DNA from: Blastopirellula sediminis
GTDB taxonomy: Bacteria > Planctomycetota > Planctomycetia > Pirellulales > Pirellulaceae
Direction: 5' to 3'
Assembly: GCF_020966755.1 (NCBI RefSeq)
Contig: NZ_JAJKFT010000010.1
Location: 1 to 64,000 of the forward strand
Length of the DNA stretch: 64,000 nucleotides
Shown here: one piece after another, positions 51,394-61,238 of the stretch
Layout of the letters: each line of letters starts with the position of its first letter
Position numbering within the stretch: position 1 is the stretch's first letter
Program-made: the position numbers and the translations under genes
The notes under the pieces: generated by a model
What the model was told of the DNA's origin: nothing
Seen by the model: only the letters and a program-made list of their open reading frames with translations
The model's database searches: none

Positions 51394-53133
51394 TTAGGTC
51401 AGAATTTGCGACACGGCTTCCAACAGCCAGGCGTTGAGAAAATCCCAATTGAACATCAGCAGCACCAGCGGAGCGGTAACCAGCGCCAAGTATCCGTTTT
51501 GAATGATGCCGATCGGCTGCTGCATCGGCGCCGTGTCGTCCGATTCGCCGTCGATCGTCATCACCTTGGCGATTCGCAGGTAATAGAACAAGCTGATCGC
51601 GGTGTTCAAACCGCCTGCGATCAACAGCAACATCAAAAAGGGATACGACGTCGCATTCCAGGCCTGGGCGATCGCCGCGAACACTGCGAACTTGCCGATA
51701 AAACCAGCCAGCGGCGGCAGCCCGATCAAGCTGACCAGGATCAGCGTCAAGCAGACCGCCACGGTCGGACCCCGCCGCAACATCCCGGCGTAATCTTTGA
51801 TCTCGTCGCTGCCGACCGCCTGGCGAACGAACGCCACCGCCGCGAAGGCGCCGAGATTCATGAACAAGTAAATCACCACGTACAGCGTCAAATAGGCGAT
51901 CGCCTGACGGGCCGCATCTTTGTCGACTTCCGCCACCGCAATCGCCGCCGGAACCGCCATCATCATGTACCCGGCATGCGCGATCGTCGAATAGGCCAGC
52001 AGACGCTTGATGTTCGTCTGCGCGTAAGCGGCCAGGTTGCCGAAGGTGCAAGTCACCACTGCAATCACCGCGATCAACAGGCAAACAAACTTACGAGCCG
52101 GCGAGAGCGGATCGACGGGTTTCGCTTCATCCGCCGCCACTTTCGCATCGACGAAGTTCACCAGTTGTACGTTCGCTTCATCCGCAGCTAGTTGCTCGAC
52201 GGCGGGAACAGTTTGCTTCGCCACTGCCTCTGGCTGAGCCGGCAGCGTCGTGAAGCCGATCGCCACTCGCACGAGCAGCGCCAGAGCCGCCGCTTTCGAT
52301 GCGACTGACAAAAACGCGTTCACCTCGGAAGTCGCCCCTTCAAACACGTCAGGGCACCAGAAGTGAAACGGAAACGCCGAGAGTTTGAACGATAGCCCGA
52401 CGCCGAGCATCAAACCGCCCAGGGCCAAGACCAACACTTCCGATCCGTGGGTTTCCGTGGCGAGCAGTTCGCTCAGCCGGGTCGCCATTGTCGGCAGATG
52501 GGCCGAGTTCAACACGCCGCAGAGCAAGCTGATCCCGTACAACATCACGCCGGCGGCGCCAGCGCCGTAGACGGCGTATTTGAGCGCCGCTTCAGAAGCT
52601 TTCTTATTCCGTCGCTGCAGCGCCACCATCGCGTACGACGGCACGCTCGCCATTTCGACCCCCATGAAGATCATGATCATGTGGTTCGACGCCACCATCA
52701 TGAACATCCCGAGCGTCGAGCCGAGCACCAGGACCACAAAGTCGGCGCTGTCATATCGCGGGGAAAGCCGTGTGATCTTCGTCAGCAAAAAGAACAGGAG
52801 CAAAAAGAAGAGCAGCAGCGCTTTAATCGCGATCGCAAAACCGTCATGCGTCAGCATGCCGGTGAATAGTTCCGTCGGTTGCAGTGCGCCCATCGAAATC
52901 GGAGTCGGCCCCTCGGCGCCGATCGACCAGGGCTGAAACGGCCGCAGCGCGACGAGTGCGGCGATCACGCCGCCGATCCCGAGCCAGACCGAGTCGATCT
53001 TCTCCAGCCCCGGCAGCATGCGGCAAAACAGAATCAGCACGATCGCGATCGTCAACGTCAACTCGGCGCCAATCAGAGGCAAGCTCTGCTGGAGCGTGTC
53101 GATTCGGAGTTGCTCGATCAGTTGATAAAACAT
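51394..53133 (-). CDS. nuoN: NADH-quinone oxidoreductase subunit N
   Basis: Proton-pumping antiporter-like subunit of complex I, 579 residues with about 14 membrane helices. Characteristic segments are HMIMIFMGVEMASVPSYAMV with the essential glutamate, LSFKLSAFPFHFWCPDVFEG, KRLLAYSTIAHAGYMMMAVP and IGLPPLAGFIGKFAVFAAI. A hydrophilic insertion of about 60 residues (near 300-345, QPEAVAKQTVPAVEQLAADE) has no counterpart in E. coli NuoN. It is last of the nuo genes, 21 bases after nuoM. Confidence 0.95.
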   Translation of the reverse strand: MFYQLIEQLRIDTLQQSLPLIGAELTLTIAIVLILFCRMLPGLEKIDSVWLGIGGVIAALVALRPFQPWSIGAEGPTPISMGALQPTELFTGMLTHDGFAIAIKALLLFFLLLFFLLTKITRLSPRYDSADFVVLVLGSTLGMFMMVASNHMIMIFMGVEMASVPSYAMVALQRRNKKASEAALKYAVYGAGAAGVMLYGISLLCGVLNSAHLPTMATRLSELLATETHGSEVLVLALGGLMLGVGLSFKLSAFPFHFWCPDVFEGATSEVNAFLSVASKAAALALLVRVAIGFTTLPAQPEAVAKQTVPAVEQLAADEANVQLVNFVDAKVAADEAKPVDPLSPARKFVCLLIAVIAVVTCTFGNLAAYAQTNIKRLLAYSTIAHAGYMMMAVPAAIAVAEVDKDAARQAIAYLTLYVVIYLFMNLGAFAAVAFVRQAVGSDEIKDYAGMLRRGPTVAVCLTLILVSLIGLPPLAGFIGKFAVFAAIAQAWNATSYPFLMLLLIAGGLNTAISLFYYLRIAKVMTIDGESDDTAPMQQPIGIIQNGYLALVTAPLVLLMFNWDFLNAWLLEAVSQILT

Positions 53134-53154
53134 TCGGGCTAGGCCTTGAGGTCG

Positions 53155-54975
53155 TTAAATTTCGCCGTCCGCCGCGACAACATCGGCCGCTTGCTTATCC
53201 ACTCCAGGTACGGCGACCGCGGCCGTCTTCTCTTGTTCCGCTCGCTCTTTTTGCAGACGCGGAATCTTCGTCTCCTTCGTCCACGCGGCCAGGTCTTGCA
53301 CCTGGGCGTCGACCGTCGCATCCATGTAGCGGAAGACGGTGTTGGGGAGCACGCCGAACAAAATCGCCAGCACGCAAAGCGGAACGGCGATCGCCATCTC
53401 GCGGAGGTTGATTTCGGTCAGCTCCTCTTCATGCTTCCCTTTGTATTCCGGTCCCAGGTAGACCCGTTGAACGGCCCACAAGATATATCCGGCGGTCAAG
53501 ATAACCACGAACGCCCCCGCGACCGCGAGGATCGCACTGAACTTCCAGACCGAGAGCACGACGAACGCTTCGCCGATGAACCCGCACAGCCCCGGCAAAC
53601 CAAGACCCGCGAAGAAGACGATGATCGCCATCGACGTGTAGATCGGCATCTTGCCGAAGAGCCCGCCGAACTCGTTCAGGTTGCGATGATGGACCCGGTC
53701 GTAAATGACGCCGACCATAAAGAACATCCCGGCCGAGCTGATCCCGTGCCCAATCATCTGGAACAAGGCGCCTTTGACCCCCATGTTCCAAGAGACCGGA
53801 TCGCCGACCACCGTCGCGCTCCAAACGCCCAGGCCTAGCACCACATAACCCATGTGACTGACCGAGCTATACGCGACCATCCGCTTGAAGTCGTTCTGGG
53901 CGAGCGCCGCAAAGGCGCCGTAGATCATGCTCAACACGCCGATGAAGCAAACGACCCACGCCAGGTCGTAACCGGCGTCGGGACAAATCGGGTAGCAGAT
54001 CCGAATGATGCCGTAACCACCCATCTTCAGCAGCACGCCCGCCAGGATCATCGAGATCGGCGTCGGCGCCTCGACGTGGGCGTCCGGCAACCAGGTATGG
54101 AACGGGACCGACGGCACCTTAATCGCGAAGCCGACAAACAGCAGCACAAAGGCCCACCACTGCAGCGACTTGCCAAAGAGCGCCTCTTTGTCGAAGACTT
54201 CCGTATGCTGGCCGAGCTGCTGCAGCGCCAAAATGTTGAACGTGTGGACCGGCGTTTCTAAAGCCGAGATCGTCTCGTGATACTTGGTCGCCGCGGCCAG
54301 ATGCTCATCCGGCGAACCGATCTGTTCGACCCCGGCCAGGCGGACGTTGCTGTCGACCAACTGCTGCGGCGTCAGTTGCCGCAAGTCGCTGCTGAAGTAG
54401 ATGATCAGGATCGCAACCAACATCAACACGCTGCCAAAGAGCGTGTAGAGGAAGAACTTGATCGCCGCGTATTCTTTGCGCGGGCCCCCCCAGACGCCGA
54501 TCAAGAAGTACATCGGCAGCAGCATCACTTCCCAGAAAATGTAGAACAGGAAGAAGTCGAGCGAAACGAAGACCCCCATCATCCCGCCAAGCAGCACCAG
54601 GTAAAGGACGCAGTAACCTTTGACATGCTTGTCGATCGTCCAGCTGGCGCCCATCGCGAGCGCGCTGATCAGCGCCGTCAGCACCACCAGAGGAAAGCTG
54701 ATGCCATCGAAGCCAAGGAAGTAGTCGATGTTGAACGACGGAATCCAGGGATGGCTGACGACGTTCTGCATTCCCGCTTCCGAGATATCGAAAGCGATCG
54801 CCTCGTTGGTCGAGAAGGTCATCCCGAACAGCACGACCCCCAGCAGCGCCACCGTAGCGAACAACGTGGCGAACCGGATCGCGTTCTTTTGATCGCCGGG
54901 GATCAGCGCTATCAGCGCAGCGGCGGCCAACGGAAAGAATATCAGCGCCGACATGAAGAAAGTGACGAGATCCAT
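53155..54975 (-). CDS. nuoM: NADH-quinone oxidoreductase subunit M
   Basis: Proton-pumping subunit M, 606 residues from the start at 54975 (MDLVTFFMSALIFFPLAAAA); a Met at 55011 would add a non-conserved stretch. Core motifs: FYIFWEVMLLPMYFLIGVWG, FAIKVPSVPFHTWLPDAHVE with PTPISMILAGVLLKMGGYGI, and KRMVAYSSVSHMGYVVLGLG. An insert of about 70 polar residues follows helix 6 (LTPQQLVDSNVRLAGVEQIG) and the C-terminus adds a polar tail (GVDKQAADVVAADGEI). Both features enlarge it relative to E. coli (509). Confidence 0.95.
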   Translation of the reverse strand: MDLVTFFMSALIFFPLAAAALIALIPGDQKNAIRFATLFATVALLGVVLFGMTFSTNEAIAFDISEAGMQNVVSHPWIPSFNIDYFLGFDGISFPLVVLTALISALAMGASWTIDKHVKGYCVLYLVLLGGMMGVFVSLDFFLFYIFWEVMLLPMYFLIGVWGGPRKEYAAIKFFLYTLFGSVLMLVAILIIYFSSDLRQLTPQQLVDSNVRLAGVEQIGSPDEHLAAATKYHETISALETPVHTFNILALQQLGQHTEVFDKEALFGKSLQWWAFVLLFVGFAIKVPSVPFHTWLPDAHVEAPTPISMILAGVLLKMGGYGIIRICYPICPDAGYDLAWVVCFIGVLSMIYGAFAALAQNDFKRMVAYSSVSHMGYVVLGLGVWSATVVGDPVSWNMGVKGALFQMIGHGISSAGMFFMVGVIYDRVHHRNLNEFGGLFGKMPIYTSMAIIVFFAGLGLPGLCGFIGEAFVVLSVWKFSAILAVAGAFVVILTAGYILWAVQRVYLGPEYKGKHEEELTEINLREMAIAVPLCVLAILFGVLPNTVFRYMDATVDAQVQDLAAWTKETKIPRLQKERAEQEKTAAVAVPGVDKQAADVVAADGEI

Positions 54976-55029
54976 AATTCCAATTCCCGCGGCGACAAAA
55001 CCTCGGAGCAAGCTGCTTTACGTAAACGA

Positions 55030-57525
55030 CTAGCGAGCGAAACCGTATGACCAAAAACTCATCAGCACAAATAACGCCAACGTACCGACGGCGATAAACA
55101 TCACGTACTGCCGCAGACTGCCGGTCTGCAAGCCGCGGAGCGAACTGCCGGTCTCGTACGTCTTCGCCGCCAGCCAATTGACGGCGCCGTCGATGACGCT
55201 GCGATCAACCCACAACTCGCCGGCGCGAGCCAACTGCCGCACCGACCAGGCCAGCCAATTCAGGAACTGGTCGATGCACTGCGTATCAAACCAGGCGGCG
55301 CAAGCGGCGATCCCTTTCGCCGGACGGACGAAAAGGTAATCGTACGCTTCGTCGAACCACCACTTGTGAACCAAAAACTTGTAGACCGGCGTAAAGGCTC
55401 GCCGGGCGTCGTTCGGGTCGAGCGATCCCCACAGATACATCACGGTCGCCAAAAAGATCCCGCTCATCGCGGCGCCAAACGCCATCAAACCGACCGGCGT
55501 CCGAATCTCTTCAGCGTGACTTTTCGACTCATGCAGCCAGACGTAACCCCCGTCGAGGCTCGCCATGTCGGACCAGAGCCCAACCGGACGTCCTTGCTCG
55601 ATCAGGTTCGCCAATCCATAGTTGCCGAAGATCGGCCACGCGACCGTAACCGCCATCACCGCAAGCACAATCAGCGGCACGTACATGATGCGAGGCGATT
55701 CGTGGGCGTGGTGATAACGCTCTTCGTCACGCGGTTCGCCGCTGAAGGTGAGGTACCACATCCGGAACATGTAAAACGCCGTCACCGCTGCGCCGCCGGC
55801 CGCCGCATAGAAGAAGATCGATCCCCACAGCGGATTGGCCGAGCGGAACAGATAGGCCTGCTCCAGCATCAAGTCTTTTGAGTAGTAGCCGGAGAAGCCG
55901 AACGGAATTCCCAACGCCGACGGCACGCCGACCCCAGCAATCGCCAAACAGCCGATCAGCATCGTATAAGCGGTGTACGGCATCTTCCTCCGCAGCCCGC
56001 CCATGGCGGTCATCTCGTTGGTATGCACCGCGTGGATCACTGAGCCGGAGCACATAAAGAGCAAGCTCTTGAAAAAGGCGTGCGTCACCAGGTGCATGAC
56101 GCCGGCCGTCCAGCCGCCCACCCCGAGCGCGAGCATCATATAACCGAGCTGGCTGACGGTCGAATAGGCGAGCACCCGTTTGATGTCGGTCGCAACGATC
56201 GCGATCGAACCGCCGATCAACAGCGTAATGCATCCAATACAGGCAATCACCAGCAACACTTCCGGCGCGAAAACCGGATAGAACCGGGCGACCAGAAAGA
56301 CGCCGGCCGCGACCATCGTCGCCGAGTGAACCAGCGCCGAAACCGGCGTCGGACCTTCCATCGCATCGGGGAGCCAGACATGCAGCGGGAACTGAGCGCT
56401 CTTTCCGACGCAGCCGCAGAAGATGCCGATCCCGGCGACCACCAGCAGCCAATAGCCGTAATGGGTCGAATCCCCTTCCGCTTTGCCGTCACGCCACAGC
56501 GGCACTTGCGCCAAGATTTGCGTCTGCAGCGACTCGGTCGTCGTCCCCGGTTCGGCCGAGACGATCAGCTCTTCGACCTTCCCTTTCGCCCCTTGCAGCA
56601 CCATGCCGTCGGGGACATGCAGCTCATGCAGCCCCTCTTCGCCGGCTGGTCGCAGCAGCGAGAACAAACCTTGCTCGCTCGCCGCGATCGTCCCGTCGCC
56701 GTTGCGATCGACGTCCCCAAAGTTGAACGTCGCCAGGCTCGCCCAGATCGCCATCAAGCCGATCAGCATGCCGAAGTCGCCGACGCGGTTGACGATCATC
56801 GCCTTGTTGGCGGCGGTCGACGCGCTCTGACGCTCGACGTAGAAGCCGATCAAAAAGTAACTGCAAACGCCGACCAACTCCCAAAAGATGAAGGTCATCG
56901 CGATATTCCCCGAGATCACCAATCCCAACATGCTGAAGCAGAAGAGAGAGAGGTACTGGAAGAAGCGGGGATAGCGGCCGGGGCGTTTTAAGTGATGTCC
57001 GTTGCGCAGCTCCACCTCGTGATCGGTCACCTCATGCAGCTCTTCATGCATGTAACCGGTCGCGTAGAAGTGAATGCAGGTAGCGATAAAGGTCACGACG
57101 CAAAACATGACGATCGTCAGTGCATCGATGTAATAGTTGATCGCGATTTCGGAACCGTAGAAACGGCCGAGCGAATACCAATGCCCCGTGTAGACCGGCG
57201 GCATGAAGTGAGGATTGACCGCATGCTCTCCATGCGGATGATCGTGACCATGATCGCCGTCATGCAGCGCCGTGAGCTGCACCGACGGGCGACTGACGGC
57301 CGCATGCGCTTCTGCATGATGCGGCGCCGGAGGCGTATGCTTCGCCACCCAGATCGCGCCAGCCGTGAGCGAACACATCGCTGCGGCGGCGATCGCGCCG
57401 GTCGCGATGTACGAACCAAGTTGATCGAGCCGCTTGCCGAACAAGAAAATCACGACGAACGAAACGAGCGGGAACAAAACCGCTAGTCCGAGCAGGAACG
57501 GCAGACTGTCTTCCGGAGTCAGCAT
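55030..57525 (-). CDS. nuoL: NADH-quinone oxidoreductase subunit L with EF-hand and His-rich insertions
   Basis: Largest proton-pumping subunit; 831 residues against about 613 in E. coli. Conserved: MTFIFWELVGVCSYFLIGFY (E216), AANKAMIVNRVGDFGMLIGL (K241), KSAQFPLHVWLPDAMEGPTP, KRVLAYSTVSQLGYMMLALG and the C-terminal lateral helix region. Two additions are notable: a His-rich stretch at 69-106 (HGHDHPHGEH) and an insert at about 268-355 that contains a perfect EF-hand calcium loop (273-284). Starts one base overlapping the nuoK stop (TGATG). Confidence 0.94.
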   Translation of the reverse strand: MLTPEDSLPFLLGLAVLFPLVSFVVIFLFGKRLDQLGSYIATGAIAAAAMCSLTAGAIWVAKHTPPAPHHAEAHAAVSRPSVQLTALHDGDHGHDHPHGEHAVNPHFMPPVYTGHWYSLGRFYGSEIAINYYIDALTIVMFCVVTFIATCIHFYATGYMHEELHEVTDHEVELRNGHHLKRPGRYPRFFQYLSLFCFSMLGLVISGNIAMTFIFWELVGVCSYFLIGFYVERQSASTAANKAMIVNRVGDFGMLIGLMAIWASLATFNFGDVDRNGDGTIAASEQGLFSLLRPAGEEGLHELHVPDGMVLQGAKGKVEELIVSAEPGTTTESLQTQILAQVPLWRDGKAEGDSTHYGYWLLVVAGIGIFCGCVGKSAQFPLHVWLPDAMEGPTPVSALVHSATMVAAGVFLVARFYPVFAPEVLLVIACIGCITLLIGGSIAIVATDIKRVLAYSTVSQLGYMMLALGVGGWTAGVMHLVTHAFFKSLLFMCSGSVIHAVHTNEMTAMGGLRRKMPYTAYTMLIGCLAIAGVGVPSALGIPFGFSGYYSKDLMLEQAYLFRSANPLWGSIFFYAAAGGAAVTAFYMFRMWYLTFSGEPRDEERYHHAHESPRIMYVPLIVLAVMAVTVAWPIFGNYGLANLIEQGRPVGLWSDMASLDGGYVWLHESKSHAEEIRTPVGLMAFGAAMSGIFLATVMYLWGSLDPNDARRAFTPVYKFLVHKWWFDEAYDYLFVRPAKGIAACAAWFDTQCIDQFLNWLAWSVRQLARAGELWVDRSVIDGAVNWLAAKTYETGSSLRGLQTGSLRQYVMFIAVGTLALFVLMSFWSYGFAR

Positions 57526-57860
57526 CAGCCCTTCAACTCATTCGCCTTGTCGACGTCAATCGTGGAGTGGTTGTTGTAATAGTTCAGAGCGATCGCCAGC
57601 GCGACCGCCGCTTCCGCCGCCGCCAACACAATGACGAACAGCGCCAGCAAACTTCCTTCCAGGCCGAGGTTCTCTTCCCGGAAGTAAGGGCTGGCGAACG
57701 CGACGAAGTTGACGTTCGCGCCATTGAGCACCAGTTCGACCCCCATCAGCACGCCGAGCGTGTTCCGCTTGGTCGCCATGCAAACGACCCCGGTCGCAAA
57801 CAGGAAAGCGCCGACGGCGAGGAAATGGGAGAGCCCGACCGGCTCGGTCAAAAAGTCCAT
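57525..57860 (-). CDS. nuoK: NADH-quinone oxidoreductase subunit K
   Basis: Small membrane subunit with three helices, 111 residues. Conserved glutamates for proton transfer are E42 (GVLMGVELVLNGANVNFVAF) and E83 (IVLAAAEAAVALAIA). N-terminus LSHFLAVGAFLFATGVVCMA and the C-terminal tail NHSTIDVDKANELKG are normal. Overlaps nuoJ by one base (TAATG) and nuoL by one base (TGATG), so translation of the three is coupled. Confidence 0.96.
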   Translation of the reverse strand: MDFLTEPVGLSHFLAVGAFLFATGVVCMATKRNTLGVLMGVELVLNGANVNFVAFASPYFREENLGLEGSLLALFVIVLAAAEAAVALAIALNYYNNHSTIDVDKANELKG

Positions 57861-58594
57861 TAGTTCCCTCCTTCGCCGGCAGCGGACGGAACGCTCCGCT
57901 TGGAGCGAGCCAAGTAGGCGGCGCCGACCAGCACGACCAGCAAGTGGACCGACACGATTTCAAACGGCAGCAAGTAGCCGACATAGCCCGGCGAATCGAG
58001 CTCTGGCTTGTCAGCGCGAACGCCGACGAGCCCCAGGCCGACCTGCGAGGTCAGTTCCGGCTGGCCATACTTCACCTTCGCCAACAGCGGGCGAAGCTTC
58101 GCTTCTTCGGCCGGCGTCATTTCGGTTCGATTGTCGGCAGCCATCGCGGCGATGATCTCTTCTTCCGCCGCGGTCACTTCGGCTCGCAAGCGAGCTTGAT
58201 AGTCGCTCGTCCGCCACGACGGTACGCTGAAGGCGATCTGCGTCAGTAAGGCCAACAGCGACCCGCCGACGATCAGCGCCAGGATCCAGTCGCCCGCTTT
58301 CGTCTTCATACTGATGAACGCCTGCTGCGCGGTCAGCATCACGCCGAAGATCAACAGAACCACCGTCCCGCCGACGTAAATCATCAACTGCATCGCGCCG
58401 ACAAAATGGGCCCCGGTCAAAAAGATCAACCCGCTGGTCGCCGCCAGGCTGATCACCAGGAAGAACGCCATCCGGACGACGTTGTTCGAGACGACCATCG
58501 CCAGCGCGAAGCCGCACGCGGCGAACGCCACGAGGTAAAAAAAGACAGTGTGCCAGTTAATCTCGGCGGCCAGTAATAGCGGAAGATTCATCAT
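57860..58594 (-). CDS. nuoJ: NADH-quinone oxidoreductase subunit J
   Basis: Membrane subunit J, 244 residues, longer than usual (about 170-185). Helices FYLVAFAACGFALAMVVSNN, VRMAFFLVISLAATSGLIFL, MQLMIYVGGTVVLLIFGVML, then a 100-residue polar segment (ALLTQIAFSVPSWRTSDYQA to LTSQVGLGLVGVRADKPELD) before the last helix LPFEIVSVHLLVVLVGAAYL. The segment GGTVVLLIFGVMLTAQQ holds the pi-bulge helix of the family. ATGA overlap with nuoH by four bases. Confidence 0.93.
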   Translation of the reverse strand: MMNLPLLLAAEINWHTVFFYLVAFAACGFALAMVVSNNVVRMAFFLVISLAATSGLIFLTGAHFVGAMQLMIYVGGTVVLLIFGVMLTAQQAFISMKTKAGDWILALIVGGSLLALLTQIAFSVPSWRTSDYQARLRAEVTAAEEEIIAAMAADNRTEMTPAEEAKLRPLLAKVKYGQPELTSQVGLGLVGVRADKPELDSPGYVGYLLPFEIVSVHLLVVLVGAAYLARSKRSVPSAAGEGGN

Positions 58595-59895
58595 CGCGAC
58601 TCCTCCGTCTCATGAGTCGAAGAGAGGGCGACCCGATCGGCTGAATCGTTCTCGAGCGAAGTCTGCGCCTCTTGCTGCGGGCCCCCTTCGACGGCCGAGT
58701 TCAGCTCGTACGCCTGAAGCGCGAAGCGTTTTTCCAGACGCTGCATTTCGTCGTCGATATCCTGCACCCATCCTTCGCGAATGTCGGCGCGAGCTTGCAT
58801 CGGCGCCAGGTCGTTCAAGAAGGGAATGTGCAGTGCGGTCCACATCAGCGAACCCAGAAAGCAGAACGCCGCGATCGGCACGCAATACTTCAGGCACATC
58901 GTAATGACCTGGTCGATCCGGAGCCGCGGCAACGTCCAGCGGACCCACATCATCACCAGCACGCCGATGACCGCTTTCAAAATGAAGTTCGCCAGACCAA
59001 CCAGGTTGGCGAGCGTTTCGAGCGTGAAGTTGTCTTCCGGCACCCAGAAGAAAATCGGGATCGGGCCGTTCCAGCCCCCAAAGAACAAGATGGCGGCCAG
59101 CCCGCTGACTAGGAACATCGAGCCATACTCGGCCATGAAGAACAAGCTCCAGCGGATGCCGGAGTACTCGGTCAAAAAGCCGGCCACCAATTCGCTTTCC
59201 GCTTCGGCCAGGTCGAACGGGGCCCGATTCACGCTGGCGATGCCGCACGTGAAGTAAACCCAGAACAAGATCATGCAGAACGGATCGTGGAAGAAGAGCC
59301 AGTTGCTGAACAGCCCTGACTGCTGATCGCCGATCGTCACCAGGTCCATCGTGCCGGCGATCATCACCGGCACCACAACGCAGATCCCCAGCGGCACTTC
59401 GTAGCTGACGACTTGGGCGGCTTGCCGCATCCCGCCGAAGAGCGACCATTTTGACCCCGAACCATACCCGGCCAGAATCACGCCGAACACTTCCAGGCCC
59501 AAAACCGCCACGATAAAGAAGAGACCGATATTCAGTCGCACCCCCACCCAGTCGCTGGCGAACGGCAAAGCCATAAACGCGGCGAAGCTGGAAGTCAGCG
59601 AGATGTAAGGGGCGAGCTTGAAGAGTAAAGGATCGGCGTCCTTGGGCATCAAGTCTTCTTTGCTGAGCAGCTTGATCCCGTCTGCCAGCGTTTGCAGCCA
59701 GCCGAACTTGCCGCCGGTGCGGGTCGGTCCGAGTCGGTCTTGAATACGACCGGCGACCTTCCGTTCGAGCCAGATAAAGAAGACCGCCCCGACCGCGATC
59801 ACATGCAGCAGCAAGACCGCTTGAATGAGCGCCGCTATCAACCAGCCGAGCCAATCCCAACCCTCTGGAAACCAGGTTGAAAAATAGTCGGCCAT
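58591..59895 (-). CDS. nuoH: NADH-quinone oxidoreductase subunit H
   Basis: Quinone-site membrane subunit, 434 residues from the start at 59895 (MADYFSTWFPEGWDWLGW), preceded by GGAAGGA; an upstream Met at 59997 reaches into the nuoD end region and is not conserved. Motifs: LERKVAGRIQDRLGPTRTGG, LASFAAFMALPFASDW-like SLTSSFAAFMALPFAS, CGIASVNRAPFDLAEAESEL with the conserved E cluster, and RWTLPRLRIDQVITMCLKY. A C-terminal extension of about 60 polar residues (EKRFALQAYELNSAVEGGPQ) is unusual. nuoI normally follows nuoH but is missing here. Confidence 0.94.
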   Translation of the reverse strand: MADYFSTWFPEGWDWLGWLIAALIQAVLLLHVIAVGAVFFIWLERKVAGRIQDRLGPTRTGGKFGWLQTLADGIKLLSKEDLMPKDADPLLFKLAPYISLTSSFAAFMALPFASDWVGVRLNIGLFFIVAVLGLEVFGVILAGYGSGSKWSLFGGMRQAAQVVSYEVPLGICVVVPVMIAGTMDLVTIGDQQSGLFSNWLFFHDPFCMILFWVYFTCGIASVNRAPFDLAEAESELVAGFLTEYSGIRWSLFFMAEYGSMFLVSGLAAILFFGGWNGPIPIFFWVPEDNFTLETLANLVGLANFILKAVIGVLVMMWVRWTLPRLRIDQVITMCLKYCVPIAAFCFLGSLMWTALHIPFLNDLAPMQARADIREGWVQDIDDEMQRLEKRFALQAYELNSAVEGGPQQEAQTSLENDSADRVALSSTHETEESR

Positions 59896-60032
59896 TCGTG
59901 GGCGATCCTTCCGTTTTGCCGCGTTAAAATTGGGGAAATCTGGGAGCCGTACGCTGCGGATATCATAACGCTCGCCGCTTTCGCTCGAAACCGGCACAAG
60001 GGGTAAATCGTCGCCAAAACGCCGCTTTGCGT

Positions 60033-61238
60033 CTAGCGATCGATCTCACCCATCACGATATCGAGCGAACCGACAATCGCCGGCACGTCAGCGATCAAAC
60101 AACCGCGGCAAAGTTGCGGGGCGACCGACAGATTGCTAAAGCAGCTGCTACGTGCCCGCGCTCGCAACGGAATCGGTCCCGTACCGTCGCTCACGATGTA
60201 AAAACCCATCTGCCCACGCGGGCACTCCGTTTCGAGGTAGGCCTCCCCTTTCGGGAGCTTGGTCGACAACTTGATCGGCGTGCCCCAGTCTCCGGTCGCC
60301 TGGCTGTACTTTTCGATTCCCTGACGGATCAGCGCGATCGCCTGGATCACTTCCAGCATCCGGACGTAGAACCGATGCCAACAGTCGCCGAGAATCGCTT
60401 CGGACGGAACCGGCGGGTAATCATGATCGCGGGGATAGCTGCCGTTCTTTTCGACGATCACCTCAAAGGCGTAGTCGGCGTAGAGCGACGTGTAGCGCGG
60501 ATCGCCATCGCGACGCAGGTCATAATCGACCCCCGATCCGCGCAAAACAGGCCCCGAACAGCCATAGTCGATCGCCATCTCCGGCGTCAGCAAGCCGATC
60601 CCCGCGGTTCGCTTGATGAAGATCGCGTTGGTCGTCAGCAGCGCGTGATAGTCGAGAATGACCGGCTCAAACTGATCAAGAAACCCCGATAGTTTCTGAA
60701 CCCAACCCGGCGGCAAGTCGGCCGTCGCGCCGCCGACCGTGATGTAGCTGTAAGTCAGGCGAGCGCCGCACGCGTCTTCCAGCAGATCGAGAATCTTCTC
60801 GCGTTCGCGGAACGCATACAGGAACGGGCTGAACGTGCCGAGATCGAGCCCGTACGTTCCCATGCCGACCAGGTGGCTCGCGATCCGGTTCAACTCGGCG
60901 ATGATCACGCGCAGGTGACGCGCCTTTTCTGGCAGGTCGTAGTTGAGCAGCTTTTCGACGGTCAGCGCCCAGCCGAGATTCATGTTCATGCCGGCCAGAT
61001 AATCCATCCGGTCGGTGTACGGAATCCATTGCCGCGGCGTCAGGTTCTCGCCGATCTTTTCGGCGCAGCGATGCAGATAGCCGATGTGTGGCGTCGCTTC
61101 CGAAACGACTTCGCCGTCGGTGCGCAGCACCAACCGCAACACGCCGTGCGTGCTGGGATGTTGCGGGCCCATGTTGACCAGCATTTCGTCCGTGCGGACA
61201 TCGATCTCTACAATGCCCGATGTAGGCGCCGTCGCCAT
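60033..61238 (-). CDS. nuoD: NADH-quinone oxidoreductase subunit D
   Basis: Quinone-binding 49-kDa-type subunit, 401 residues. Recognised by LVNMGPQHPSTHGVLRLVLR, PHIGYLHRCAEKIGENLTPR, YTDRMDYLAGMNMNLGWALT, GTYGLDLGTFSPFLYAFRER and the ending CRGCLIADVPAIVGSLDIVM GEIDR. The conserved His and Asp/Tyr of the quinone site are in QHPSTHG and YLAGM. nuoE, F and G, which normally follow, are absent; nuoH begins after 137 bases in which no gene or terminator is seen. Confidence 0.96.
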   Translation of the reverse strand: MATAPTSGIVEIDVRTDEMLVNMGPQHPSTHGVLRLVLRTDGEVVSEATPHIGYLHRCAEKIGENLTPRQWIPYTDRMDYLAGMNMNLGWALTVEKLLNYDLPEKARHLRVIIAELNRIASHLVGMGTYGLDLGTFSPFLYAFREREKILDLLEDACGARLTYSYITVGGATADLPPGWVQKLSGFLDQFEPVILDYHALLTTNAIFIKRTAGIGLLTPEMAIDYGCSGPVLRGSGVDYDLRRDGDPRYTSLYADYAFEVIVEKNGSYPRDHDYPPVPSEAILGDCWHRFYVRMLEVIQAIALIRQGIEKYSQATGDWGTPIKLSTKLPKGEAYLETECPRGQMGFYIVSDGTGPIPLRARARSSCFSNLSVAPQLCRGCLIADVPAIVGSLDIVMGEIDR

